This document shows, one piece after another, positions 20,604 through 29,100 of a stretch of 30,717 nt of DNA. The number at the start of each line of letters is the position of its first letter. Positions within the stretch are counted from its first letter, which is position 1. A program made the translations under genes and the position numbers. Source of the DNA: a virus; IMG/VR virus record IMGVR_UViG_3300017989_000316, positions 1-30,717 of that record. One strand, 5' to 3'. The notes under the pieces are model-generated. The model did not search any database and was not told where the DNA came from. It saw only the letters and a program-made list of their open reading frames with translations.

Positions 20604-21554
20604 CTATTTCTTATTCGCTTTAATAGCATCAAGAAGCATTTCTACGTTATCTGTGGAGAATGACTTTGGAAATTTAAACTTATACTTTCCATCCTCAGCT
20701 TTCTTGATCTTAATATCTTTATTATAATGCTCACCATAGCAAAGACATAGTTTGAAACTATCTTCACCCTTGTATAAATTAGTATCACAGTCTGGGCAAG
20801 AAATTTTCTCAGATTTGTCAAGCTCAACCTTCTCTTGTCTCTTTTTTTCTCTATTTTCAAGAAACTCTTTAAGCTTGCTTTTTTTAGAAATATTATCCAT
20901 AACGTCTTCCTCAGACTCCTCTAATTCTTCTGACTCTTCTTCAAAGTCAATATCTAAATCATCATCTTCTTCCTCTTCAGCTTCTTCTACGTGAATAGCT
21001 TCAGATATCTTGTCCTGAATAAGTTTTTGAATAGCTTCTCTTTCAGAAATTCTTTGATCTACAACATCCTTTATAAGGCAGTGTAATTTAAGTCTTTCGT
21101 CTATAATATCCTGAAGTTTCAATAACTTAGGTTCTTCTTCCTTCTTTTCCTCTTTAATCTTATCAAAATCTGCCATATCATACAACTCGAATGTAGACAT
21201 AACAATTAGACCAATACCTGGTAAAGATCTATATTTGAACTCAGTCTTTCTCTTGCCATCTTGATAGATCTCACCCATATAAACATCATGAGAGACCTTG
21301 GTAACGTGCATTTTTGCAGGAGCAAAAGGAAGGTCAAGTTCTTTATTACCACCAATCTGTAGTGGTTTGAGGTTAGCCACAAGATAGCTCAATACAGCTC
21401 TAGGCACAATTTGCAAAGCTATTCTGATTTCTTCTGGGTCAAGGGCTGTTCGGGTATCTGGCTTAAAAATTCCTGATCCAATCTCAGCTTTTTTGATTTC
21501 TTCAAAAATATCCTCGCCCAGTAATTTTTTCGCTACTTGGACGTATTTTTTCAT
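20604..21554 (-). CDS. Acidic protein with C-terminal Cys cluster, 316 aa
   Basis: The N-terminal half (1-135) is a folded domain (PEEIRIALQIVPRAVLSYLV, KMHVTKVSHDVYMGEIYQDG, LPGIGLIVMSTFELYDM). Residues about 136-230 are helical then strongly acidic (EEAEEEEDDDLDIDFEEES). Near the C-terminus CPDCDTNLYKGED followed by LCLCYG gives four Cys in a zinc-ribbon-like pattern, then a basic Lys-rich segment. The gene lies 12 bases before the mCpol-like gene and its ATG shares a base with the upstream stop (TAATG). Not recognised; an internal virion or assembly protein is plausible from context. Confidence 0.75.
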   Translation of the reverse strand: MKKYVQVAKKLLGEDIFEEIKKAEIGSGIFKPDTRTALDPEEIRIALQIVPRAVLSYLVANLKPLQIGGNKELDLPFAPAKMHVTKVSHDVYMGEIYQDGKRKTEFKYRSLPGIGLIVMSTFELYDMADFDKIKEEKKEEEPKLLKLQDIIDERLKLHCLIKDVVDQRISEREAIQKLIQDKISEAIHVEEAEEEEDDDLDIDFEEESEELEESEEDVMDNISKKSKLKEFLENREKKRQEKVELDKSEKISCPDCDTNLYKGEDSFKLCLCYGEHYNKDIKIKKAEDGKYKFKFPKSFSTDNVEMLLDAIKANKK

Positions 21555-22042
21555 TATTCTGCCTTACTAAAAGTACTTGAATCTTCGATTAAAAAACCAC
21601 TAGCATCGATAGAGTTGTGGTATTTACCTGTACAAACAACTGCACCACCACTTGTAGGGATGGCAGCGATTACCTTAGGAGCTACTTTTGACCAATCTCC
21701 TGAATCAGGACTGGCATCAAAAGCCTTAGGCTCAATATCTCTAGCACAAATATAAACATCTGCACCACTAGTTACAATGTCACCTCTTCTATATGGCTTT
21801 GAAGGGTCATGGAGTTTTCCGATACAATCCATTGTATATGCTGTAGTACCAGCAGCGACCTTGATTAGGGAGCCAAAAGCTACCTGAGCACCACCTGTGT
21901 AAGTATCCTTAACTACAGGCTCAATATTGATATTTTTCTGGGCTCCAGTAGGTTCATTATAGATTACATTTTGGATATGGTCCATATCCCAAACTTGTCT
22001 CAAGCTCCACTGGATAATTTCCTTAATTTTTCTCAAAGCCAT
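21554..22042 (-). CDS. Virion protein with carbohydrate-binding-like segment
   Basis: The 162-residue protein starts with a helix (ALRKIKEIIQWSLRQVWDM), then a beta-rich section (GGAQVAFGSLIKVAAGTTAYT). Residues 83-120 (PYRRGDIVTSGADVYICARD, then DSGDWSKVAP) resemble chitin-binding-type modules (CBM5/12: Y-x-x-G-D-x-V ... Y-x-C ... W-x-x-V). Such modules occur in phage head-decoration and tail proteins. A structural decoration or attachment role is inferred. GGAG precedes ATG 22042, and a CAATCTTTAA copy lies 19 bases upstream of it. Confidence 0.7.
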   Translation of the reverse strand: MALRKIKEIIQWSLRQVWDMDHIQNVIYNEPTGAQKNINIEPVVKDTYTGGAQVAFGSLIKVAAGTTAYTMDCIGKLHDPSKPYRRGDIVTSGADVYICARDIEPKAFDASPDSGDWSKVAPKVIAAIPTSGGAVVCTGKYHNSIDASGFLIEDSSTFSKAE

Positions 22043-22060
22043 TTCTATTCTCCATTTATA

Positions 22061-22070
22061 TTAAAGATTG
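22061..22070 (-). promoter_or_regulatory. CAATCTTTAA motif site
   Basis: The minus strand reads CAATCTTTAATATAAATGG in the 30-base gap between the 306-residue and 162-residue genes, two bases after the stop codon and before a GGAG ribosome site. Confidence 0.5.
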
Positions 22071-22072
22071 CC

Positions 22073-22993
22073 TTATTCAAACGAGTTTACGTTTACCTTA
22101 ACCTGGTACTTATTAGGATCTACAGCCTCTTCCTGCTCTGGCTTAGTTCTGTCAGTTTCGGTTTCTTTACTAGTATCCTTGCTATCCCCACGATTACGGT
22201 TATGATATACATATTCACGCTGTATCATAACGTGATACCCCATACGTGACTCTTTCCTCTCATTTCCAGTAGTTACGTTACCTATTCTAAGTTCATTTAT
22301 AATAGCCGCAACATACCAGTGAGCCTCATATCTATATCTTATCGAATAAACCCTTCCTTTTCCAGTATCTGGGTCAATTCCAGGGTTCTTTTTGCTTTTC
22401 ATCCACTGAATATTTCCCTCTTTATTGATCTTGAAATGAACACCTTCTTTGTACTCATTACCTTGAGAGTCCATTACAAATTCAACTTTGGTAGCTGGAA
22501 ACTGTAAGTAGTCGGAACCATTAGGATTATATTCTACACGCTGATAGTTAACAACGTCTTTCTCATCTTTCTCTACATTCTTTAGATATAGTCTATCACC
22601 TTGAACCAGGTGAATACGCTCACCCTGAGCCTCATCACCGTCTTCTAAGTAGAACCTAGGCAGTGTAAGTCTAGCCTCTGAATAGTCATACAGACCACCC
22701 TCCACAGGTTGTTTAGACTTGTTATTACTTAGAACAACACCTTTAAATTCACCATATTTCTTGTATACAAAACCGTTCTCAGATATGGTATCAAGTGAAT
22801 CAGATCTTCTGTATTCACCTCTGTCTTTAAGACCAATTGGTGAAGGCATGGCTCTATAGTGAATAAAGCAAATACCATGAGAGTTAACGAACTGATCTTG
22901 TTTATCTAAATTAAACGAGATCTGCTCCAATTCCATGGGCTGCTTTGGTAATGTATTTAATTGCAGCTTACCTGCTTCTTTCTTTTTTGCCAT
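22073..22993 (-). CDS. Virion-type hypothetical protein, 306 aa
   Basis: The protein is rich in charged and aromatic residues. An N-terminal region (1-60) contains HGICFIHYRAMPSPIG, and a DRGEYRRSDS segment follows. The centre is beta-rich (about 75-220: VLSNNKSKQPVEGG..., RIHLVQGDRLYLKNVE, YSIRYRYEAHWYV). A polar, low-complexity tail (RNRGDSKDTSKETETDRTKP...) ends it. I do not recognise the family. Position upstream of the decoration-like gene suggests a head or connector protein. It overlaps the upstream gene by 26 bases and an AGGA site lies before ATG 22993. Confidence 0.7.
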   Translation of the reverse strand: MAKKKEAGKLQLNTLPKQPMELEQISFNLDKQDQFVNSHGICFIHYRAMPSPIGLKDRGEYRRSDSLDTISENGFVYKKYGEFKGVVLSNNKSKQPVEGGLYDYSEARLTLPRFYLEDGDEAQGERIHLVQGDRLYLKNVEKDEKDVVNYQRVEYNPNGSDYLQFPATKVEFVMDSQGNEYKEGVHFKINKEGNIQWMKSKKNPGIDPDTGKGRVYSIRYRYEAHWYVAAIINELRIGNVTTGNERKESRMGYHVMIQREYVYHNRNRGDSKDTSKETETDRTKPEQEEAVDPNKYQVKVNVNSFE

Positions 22994-23192
22994 GTTTTCC
23001 TAGCTCTACCATATCTTTCATAGTTCTTCTAAGCATGGCTTTTACACCTCTAAGCTCAGGTAAACTGTTCATTTCTAATACTTTAAGACACTCTTCCATG
23101 ACCGTATATGAAGCCTGGGCATCTAATTTTATTTTGCTTTTTTGCTCAGTTATTTCTTTAGATTTTTTAACAATATCAATAACTTGAGACAT
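22968..23192 (-). CDS. Small helical protein, 74 aa
   Basis: A short all-helical, Lys/Glu-rich protein (MSQVIDIVKKSKEITEQKSKIKLD, then VMEECLKVLEMNSLPELRG) with a basic C-terminus. It has no signal, membrane segment or enzyme motif. Its start follows AGGAAA and its end overlaps the next gene. It could be a chaperone or adaptor for the neighbouring structural proteins; function unknown. Confidence 0.65.
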   Translation of the reverse strand: MSQVIDIVKKSKEITEQKSKIKLDAQASYTVMEECLKVLEMNSLPELRGVKAMLRRTMKDMVELGKHGKKERSR

Positions 23193-23193
23193 A

Positions 23194-23397
23194 TTATTTC
23201 CTAAGTTTTTCTAATAAGCCCTTCAGTGGAACCCATCCCCAGATACCAGCAGTAACCGCTACAAATACCTCAAGATCTTTCAATACAGGAACTATCTCTG
23301 AAACAGCTACGGAAGCAATACCTAAAATAATAATTGCACCAGCATCTAGTCCAATTTTAATAGCGTTTTTCTTTAATCTAGCTTTATCTATTTTCAT
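23194..23397 (-). CDS. Small two-TM membrane protein, 67 aa
   Basis: After a basic N-terminus (MKIDKARLKKNAIKIGLD) come hydrophobic segments at about 19-38 (AGAIIILGIASVAVSEIVPV) and 43-57 (VFVAVTAGIWGWVPL), and a basic end (LEKLRK). This is a holin-like topology, and the secreted transglycosylase is encoded three genes upstream in the same direction. The ATG shares a base with the upstream stop (TAATG), and AGGAG is present. It could be a holin or another small membrane protein. Confidence 0.65.
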   Translation of the reverse strand: MKIDKARLKKNAIKIGLDAGAIIILGIASVAVSEIVPVLKDLEVFVAVTAGIWGWVPLKGLLEKLRK

Positions 23398-23921
23398 TAT
23401 TTTCTCCTAACTTTTTTAGCACCAATTTCCTTGGCTTTACTGTTAATTGTGTCAGCAAGTGTTTCTGCTACAAATTTATTAGGGCTGATAGATTTTCTGA
23501 ATTCATAAGAATTAACCACAAGATCTCCATCTTTCATCTCAGTCTCATACTTAGCAAGCTCTAATCCGTGCTTACATAATACGAAATCGTATGTATTTGC
23601 TTTATTAAGCACATATAGCTCTAAACCAGCATTTTTAGCCATATCAGGTAATTGCTCTGTTTTATCTTCAACTTTGTGTAGGGCATCTTTTTCAGACTTA
23701 AAAATAGCAGGTTGAAACTCGGCACCGTACATTTTTTCCATTTGATACGTTACAATACCTGGATGACTACCAGCAGCAATAGCATCTGCTGTACGGCTAT
23801 TTCTTTCCTTTTTACCGATAAGAACGTGAAAACCTCCACGAGTCTTAACGAGCTTTACATCGTCATCATGTAGTCTGCCAACTACTTTTACTTCTTCTAC
23901 CTCTTCGGGTTTAATATTCAT
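23397..23921 (-). CDS. Hypothetical protein, 174 aa
   Basis: The N-terminal half is a mixed alpha/beta domain (VVGRLHDDDVKLVKTRGGFHVL..., SHPGIVTYQMEKMYG). The C-terminal half continues with LELYVLNKANTYDFVLCKHG, KDGDLVVNSYEFRKSI and a basic tail (AKKVRRK). No catalytic triad or metal motif is visible. AAGGAG lies 8 bases before ATG 23921, preceded by a CAATCTTTAA copy. Function not recognised. Confidence 0.7.
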   Translation of the reverse strand: MNIKPEEVEEVKVVGRLHDDDVKLVKTRGGFHVLIGKKERNSRTADAIAAGSHPGIVTYQMEKMYGAEFQPAIFKSEKDALHKVEDKTEQLPDMAKNAGLELYVLNKANTYDFVLCKHGLELAKYETEMKDGDLVVNSYEFRKSISPNKFVAETLADTINSKAKEIGAKKVRRK

Positions 23922-23941
23922 AATACATACTCCTTATGTAT

Positions 23942-23951
23942 TTAAAGATTG
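23942..23951 (-). promoter_or_regulatory. CAATCTTTAA motif site
   Basis: The minus strand reads CAATCTTTAAATACATAAGG in the 43-base gap between the 91-residue and 174-residue genes, 13 bases after the stop and just before the AAGGAG site. Confidence 0.5.
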
Positions 23952-23964
23952 TAATTTTCAGGGA

Positions 23965-24240
23965 TTATTCGATAATGTCTTCGTCATTCCAATATGTTAC
24001 GAAGTCTTGTCCGTACATCATACCGCCATGATGAGATCCATAGGTTTGTTCTTCTACTCTTTGTTTTTTTTCATTTTCGTATAATTTCAACAACTTATAT
24101 CTATCTCTAAGCTCTTTTTTAGTCATATCTTCACTGAGTTCGTAGATCTCCATTTCCATTTCAATAATAGAAATCGCTAAATCGTCCCAATCCATTAGGG
24201 ATACCACCATCTTGTGGTCCTCAAACTCTTGTTTGGTCAT
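23965..24240 (-). CDS. Small acidic helical protein, 91 aa
   Basis: A mostly helical protein (DDLAISIIEMEMEIYELSED, then KKELRDRYKLLKLYENEKKQ) ending in a His/Gly/Met-rich and acidic tail (YGSHHGGMMYGQDFVTYW). Its ATG shares one base with the stop of the transglycosylase gene (TAATG), so the two are translationally coupled. It could be an antiholin-type or regulatory partner, but nothing in the sequence shows this. Confidence 0.65.
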   Translation of the reverse strand: MTKQEFEDHKMVVSLMDWDDLAISIIEMEMEIYELSEDMTKKELRDRYKLLKLYENEKKQRVEEQTYGSHHGGMMYGQDFVTYWNDEDIIE

Positions 24241-24767
24241 TAAAGATACCTTTCAACAAACTTTTTATATATTTGGCAAGTATCACGTTTGGTAGTGCCT
24301 CCAAATCCACAATTATAGCGTAACCACCAATTGTTATCTCTAGCCTCAAATCTTTCCATAATATCAGCCAAAACCTTAGCCCCAGCCTCTACAGAATACT
24401 CTAAATCTGTGGTGAGTCTTTCGTTGTCAAACTTCCACAATTCTACGGTTTTCCAGTGTATTTGAGATATGCCAAAATCAGTATAAACACATTTCTTCTC
24501 AAACTCAGCCGTAACACCACATTTTTTACCCTTAGCTTTTAAGCTGTATTCACTTTCTTGTCTTAATATAGCAGTGAAAATTCTACTAGGTATGTGGTAT
24601 TTTCTATGCATTTTATATATAATGTTAGAAAGTTTCATAGCGTATTTTTTATTAATCTTAGGCTTATTTTTTACAATCTGACAATATATAGGATGTGTAG
24701 AACAATCGACCTTTGCAAAAGAGCTAAAACTAAATAAAAATAATGCAGTAATAAGAATTGTTTTCAT
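24240..24767 (-). CDS. Secreted lytic transglycosylase (SLT/lysozyme-like fold)
   Basis: The 175-residue protein has a signal peptide (MKTILITALFLFSFSSFA, probable cut after A18). Its lysozyme-like domain has the catalytic Glu in FTAILRQESEYS (E71), FGISQIHWKT (98-107) at the GLMQI position and WWLRYNCGFGG (147-157) at the A-x-x-YN-x-G position. These are the SLT-family motifs for cleaving peptidoglycan. Six cysteines could form disulfides in the periplasm. Sec export suggests action from the periplasm, as an endolysin or a wall-remodelling enzyme. A strong promoter lies directly upstream, with AAGGAGAAG before ATG 24767. Confidence 0.88.
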   Translation of the reverse strand: MKTILITALFLFSFSSFAKVDCSTHPIYCQIVKNKPKINKKYAMKLSNIIYKMHRKYHIPSRIFTAILRQESEYSLKAKGKKCGVTAEFEKKCVYTDFGISQIHWKTVELWKFDNERLTTDLEYSVEAGAKVLADIMERFEARDNNWWLRYNCGFGGTTKRDTCQIYKKFVERYL

Positions 24768-24785
24768 AAACTTCTCCTTACTACA

Positions 24786-24813
24786 ATAATATCACATTGA
24801 CGTTTTGCGTCAA
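24786..24813 (-). promoter_or_regulatory. Strong extended -10 promoter with palindromic -35
   Basis: On the minus strand TTGACG (24813-24808) and TATTAT (24791-24786) are 16 bases apart, with TGA directly before the -10 box (extended -10). The -35 hexamer is one arm of the hairpin/palindrome TTGACG-N5-CGTCAA (24797-24813), which could be an operator. It follows the stop of the 440-residue gene and drives the transglycosylase gene. Confidence 0.75.
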
Positions 24814-24815
24814 CA

Positions 24816-26138
24816 TTATTCCTCAGAAGAGTGCCAATTACCTGAAATTATGTGATCAGGCAACAATCCAGCCTTCTGTTCAGCATATTTTGTTTTGTGA
24901 GGATTAGTTCTATTATGTTCCCCATGGGGTCCAAAATTAACCCATGAATTCTGCCCTAGAGTTTCAGTAGCAAGGGCTTTCTGAGCTTCTGGACTAAACA
25001 TTTTTTTATGAGTATTGTAAGCTCTATGTTCACCCTTAGGTCCAAAACCAGACTCACCACCTTTATGATGACCATAGTAGTCATGAACTATCCTGAACAA
25101 ATCGTTAGCTAATAACTCTTTACCTTCGTGCATAATACCAGTCCCTTGCATCATGGGATGGTCTGATTTATCACTATCATCAGAGCCAAATCCCTGATCT
25201 GTAGGGAAAAAGTGAAGGTGGTTGTTATTTTTAATATCGTGATGTAGTTCTTTAGAGTTTTTATAAGGGTTTTCTTGACCTGGCTGTATTCTTGATATTT
25301 TAATGCCTGATTGCATCATATCGTTAAACTGTTTTTTAGTTTCATTAATAAGAGCACCATAGGCTTTCTGTACAGCAGGGTGAGATGGGTCGTGAGGCAT
25401 TTGCTCATAAGCATCTGCAATATTTTTACCATGTTCTGGATTGAGTTTTACAGAGCTAGATGGAGTTTTAAGATCTTCTTTTTTAATCAAAACATCTTTT
25501 TCACTAGCAGCTAGTTTTTTTGTTCTAGCATTGATTCTAGTGTTTAGATTAGGTTTTTCTGTATCTTTTATATTTGCAGGTATGTATTTTGACTTATGAT
25601 GAACCAGCCATTCAGCCTCATCTTTTTCAGTAGAGGATCTACCATCAGCCCCCATTTTCCCAGAACCTCTGTTTTCTTTCAAAGATGTGTTGAATTGGTT
25701 AGACGAATGTTGTAAGTCTGATTCAGGTATCCATGCAGATATAACATCACCAAAATCTCTTGCAACATGGTGATGAGGAGTCCAAGAGCTGACATAACCA
25801 GAATCAAATTCTTCTGAGTAATCTATTTCATCTTTATCTTTAAAATAATCATGCTCTAACATATCTCCACGATGCATCAGAAACATTCTTTCACCAGTTT
25901 TAGGATGTCTTTTAACTTTAGTCATTCCATGAAGTTTGTTTAAAGCCCTTAATCTAGCATTACCTTCAGTATAGACTTCCTTACCTTCACCTTGCTCGTC
26001 ATGAGTCCACTTTCTTTGTTGTTCAGTTATCTTCTTGTTTTCTGGAGATAAAGGATTGAATTTATGTCTTCTTTGTAAAGATCCTTTCTCAAGTTTTTCA
26101 GATTTCTTAAGTGTCTTTAATACTTTCTTATAGCTCAT
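24816..26138 (-). CDS. ADP-ribosyltransferase plus FR-VHDYxGH domain, polyvalent-type
   Basis: The 440-residue protein has an N-terminal Lys-rich helix (LKTLKKSEKLEKGS). A domain at about 70-195 then shows R-S-E ART features: MHRG with R90, VSSWT (117-120) followed by HHVARDF, VISAWIP, and DEAEWL with the ExE pair E174/E176. The C-terminal domain (about 232-430) has NPEHGKNIADAYEQMPHDP, LFRIVHDYYGHH, GFGPKGEHRAY, ALATETLGQNSWVNFGP and AEQKAGLLPDH. That pattern is known from phage and mobile-element polyvalent proteins. It is probably packaged and injected to modify host proteins; that is inference. ATGA coupling joins it to the 1287-residue gene. Confidence 0.8.
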   Translation of the reverse strand: MSYKKVLKTLKKSEKLEKGSLQRRHKFNPLSPENKKITEQQRKWTHDEQGEGKEVYTEGNARLRALNKLHGMTKVKRHPKTGERMFLMHRGDMLEHDYFKDKDEIDYSEEFDSGYVSSWTPHHHVARDFGDVISAWIPESDLQHSSNQFNTSLKENRGSGKMGADGRSSTEKDEAEWLVHHKSKYIPANIKDTEKPNLNTRINARTKKLAASEKDVLIKKEDLKTPSSSVKLNPEHGKNIADAYEQMPHDPSHPAVQKAYGALINETKKQFNDMMQSGIKISRIQPGQENPYKNSKELHHDIKNNNHLHFFPTDQGFGSDDSDKSDHPMMQGTGIMHEGKELLANDLFRIVHDYYGHHKGGESGFGPKGEHRAYNTHKKMFSPEAQKALATETLGQNSWVNFGPHGEHNRTNPHKTKYAEQKAGLLPDHIISGNWHSSEE

Positions 26139-29100
26139 CTACCACCTCCTCTAAACATCCTACGATGTGTAAAGTTAGGAGCTTCTGGAGCTGGTTTAGT
26201 ATCTTCAGCACCAATCTTATCAGGACTAGGCTGTTCACCTAGCTGAGCTGTCTCAGATGCTGGTGCTCTAAACTTACTATGGGTTGACTTAATACCGTTT
26301 TCCCATGCATGTTTCATCTTATCGTAGTCACCACCAAACTCAGCATGTAGTTTATCATAGTGAGCATCGTGAACAGCGGCTTTTAAGTTACCATTTTTTT
26401 GAGTGACTTCCTTAAAAGCACTATTACTCAATTGATTTACATACCCAAATCTATCCTGTAAGTCAGGATTATTTTTGATAGTTTGCTTATATACATGTGG
26501 AGATAGCTTATCGCCATGTTCTTGGATAAACCCTTTTTTCTCGTTTCTATAGATAATATCGTCAGCTTCTTTTTTTGCTTTATTATAGGCGTGTTCTTGT
26601 ACAGTTTGTTCAGGCTCTATAGAGGCTACGCTTCTGGCATGTTTAGGTATGTTATTTTGTGTAAACTGTTGAGCAGCTTCTTTTTGACTATCTTGACCCA
26701 TGTAGTGAGCACCATGCATAAGTCCTAAAGCTAACATACCACCCTTAAGTGCATTAAAACCCTCACCTTTCTCAAGTGTTTCATAAAGCTCTAGAAATTC
26801 ATCCATACTTTTCTTTATTAGTTTAGGTGTAAGGTTATATGTATGACCTTGATGAGCTTCATTTTGAGAAAACGGTTTATCTAAAAATCTGTCAGCGTTA
26901 TGCTCCCTTGGTTTCGTTAAATGAGGTGATCTAAGATTTTCTTCAATCATATCGAAATCATCTTCAAACTGAGGATGGTCTATCTCTGGGTGTGTTATGT
27001 TTAATTCTTTGCCACTAGTTTTTAACTTAGCCATATGCTTATCAGCTAAACCCATATGTTGATTAGAAAAATCTAAAGCCTTTTCTCTTACTTCAGGGTC
27101 TTTGTTTTTATCAGCAGCTATCTGATACAGATTTGCATTAGTCCAGTGATGTAGATAAGCGTCTTTGTGATCATCAAATTGTGTATCCAAACCACCTTCT
27201 TTAATGAAAACTCCTTTACCTTTTTCAGTTAATGGAAGATCTTTATAATTAGCAGGTTGAAAACCCATAGATCTAGGAACTTGCTTATATCCCTTCTTAT
27301 ATGTAGAGTGGATTTTAGCAGAACCACCAGCAGCATGTGCATGTTTAGATTCTGGAGAGTGAGTAGATACCTTTTCAGCACCGTGTTTCTTAGCTTCTTT
27401 TAAAACAGCATTTATTAGTGACTCGCGCCAGTTCTTATGATAGTCTGATATTTTTTCTACGTGACTAGCCTTATGTTCGGCACCTTCTTTTTTAAGATAT
27501 CTTTGTACTGTCTTTCCAAAGTCAGACTGAACCTCATCAATCATCCAGTGTTTAGGATCTGAAGTATCAACTCTAGCCCAGGCAATAGTGTTGTTTCTGG
27601 TAGGGTGCCCTGATCTTTGAGATACATCTTGAACTCTTTTAAAAGTATCATACATATCAGGATCTTCCATGATAGGTTTTATACTTTCATTTGAATGATC
27701 AAGTCTCATGATAACTTGATCCTTACCGTTGACGTTCTGCATAGCACCAGATCCCCATTTACCGTAGGATATCTCATACTTGGTCTTAGGTAATTCGTTT
27801 ATTTTGTTTTCTATTTCTTCAGAAGTTATCTTACCTTTACCATCAAAAACTTGTTTCCAAATGTCTTTTTGATTTGGGTATAGTTTATTCATAGTACCAA
27901 TATCTATTTTTCCACCATTAGCTTGAGCATAGTCACGAACCATCTCATGATGATGTTGGTTATCGGCATACTCATGGTCATAAGATCTATCTTTGATTTT
28001 AGTGTTTAAGAAGTCTTTATGTATACCATCTAACTGTTTAGTTCTTTGTTGTTGATATAATTCATCATAGTTAGGAATATGTGGGTGTAAATGACTTGGA
28101 ATGAATCTTACATCATTGTGTGATTCATTATAAAGCTCTTCCATGTGATTTTTTGCGTTTTGCTCTATATACCACTTGGCAGCTTCTTCTTCAGCCTCTT
28201 GATATTCAGGAGACTCCATGTGATCTTCATACAAATAATAATCGTCAATATATTCCCATGCATTTTCATCGAGATCTTTTCTGATAGCTTCTTTAAGGGC
28301 ATCTCCAAATCTATCCTCATACTCAGGATGCTGAGCTATATCAAAATCATCGTGATCATGTCCAATCATCAACGGACCACCAAACTTGTTAAGTTCTTCA
28401 CTTATATCGTCAATATGAACATCGCCATCAGCATCAATAGCGTCTTCAGGTATTCCAATTTCAGACCAACTTTCAACGCCAGCTTCTTGAGGTGTAAGGT
28501 GAGATCCTGAATCTCCATATTCTTCATATATATCATTTAACTTATCAAATACTGGATTTCCTACATTTTGAGATGAATTCGGGTTTTCATACTCCCAATC
28601 ACTGTAGTCTTCATGAAGAATTTCATGCGCCCTATCTATTAATTCGTCCTTAGCACCTTTTTCATAGACCATATCTACAATTTTATCTTCATTATCCCTT
28701 ACATAGTCATGTACTGAGTAAGACTCTTCAGCAGATTCACGAATAGATCCATCATTATGACCTTCTTCCCTAATTTCTTCTACAATTTCAGGATCAAGCT
28801 CATCAATAGTATAAATATCGTCTTTATGCTCTTTGTGGTAAGCATTTAGCTCATCAGAGTCATAGCCATGGTGGTGGTCATCATTGTTCCATTTTTGAAA
28901 CATTTCAACACCATGTCTAGGATCAACATGTTTATTTTCATAAAGAGCGTACTTCTCTTCTATATTAGAATGTCTTTTAATATGCTCAGCTTGCTCATCA
29001 TCGATATGTCTAGAGCCAGCTAGATGTCTAGCAAGTCTTTCATTATAACCATGCTTGTCCAAATCTGCAATTGACCAGTTAGCCCAGTTTTCCTCTTGAA

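Noticed and set aside
22040-22062. T4-type late promoter TATAAATA
   Set aside because: TATAAATG occurs near 22050 and overlapping the start at 11740, but it is absent at most other starts; the recurring element is CAATCTTTAA instead.
24237-24247. Near match to the CAATCTTTAA motif (ATCTTTAATG)
   Set aside because: It is formed by the last codons, the stop of the transglycosylase gene and the overlapping start; it lacks the conserved first bases.
28145-28510. Rightward open frame of 121 residues inside the giant gene
   Set aside because: It is Ile/Phe/Ser-rich as expected for the antisense of an acidic gene, with no ribosome site.
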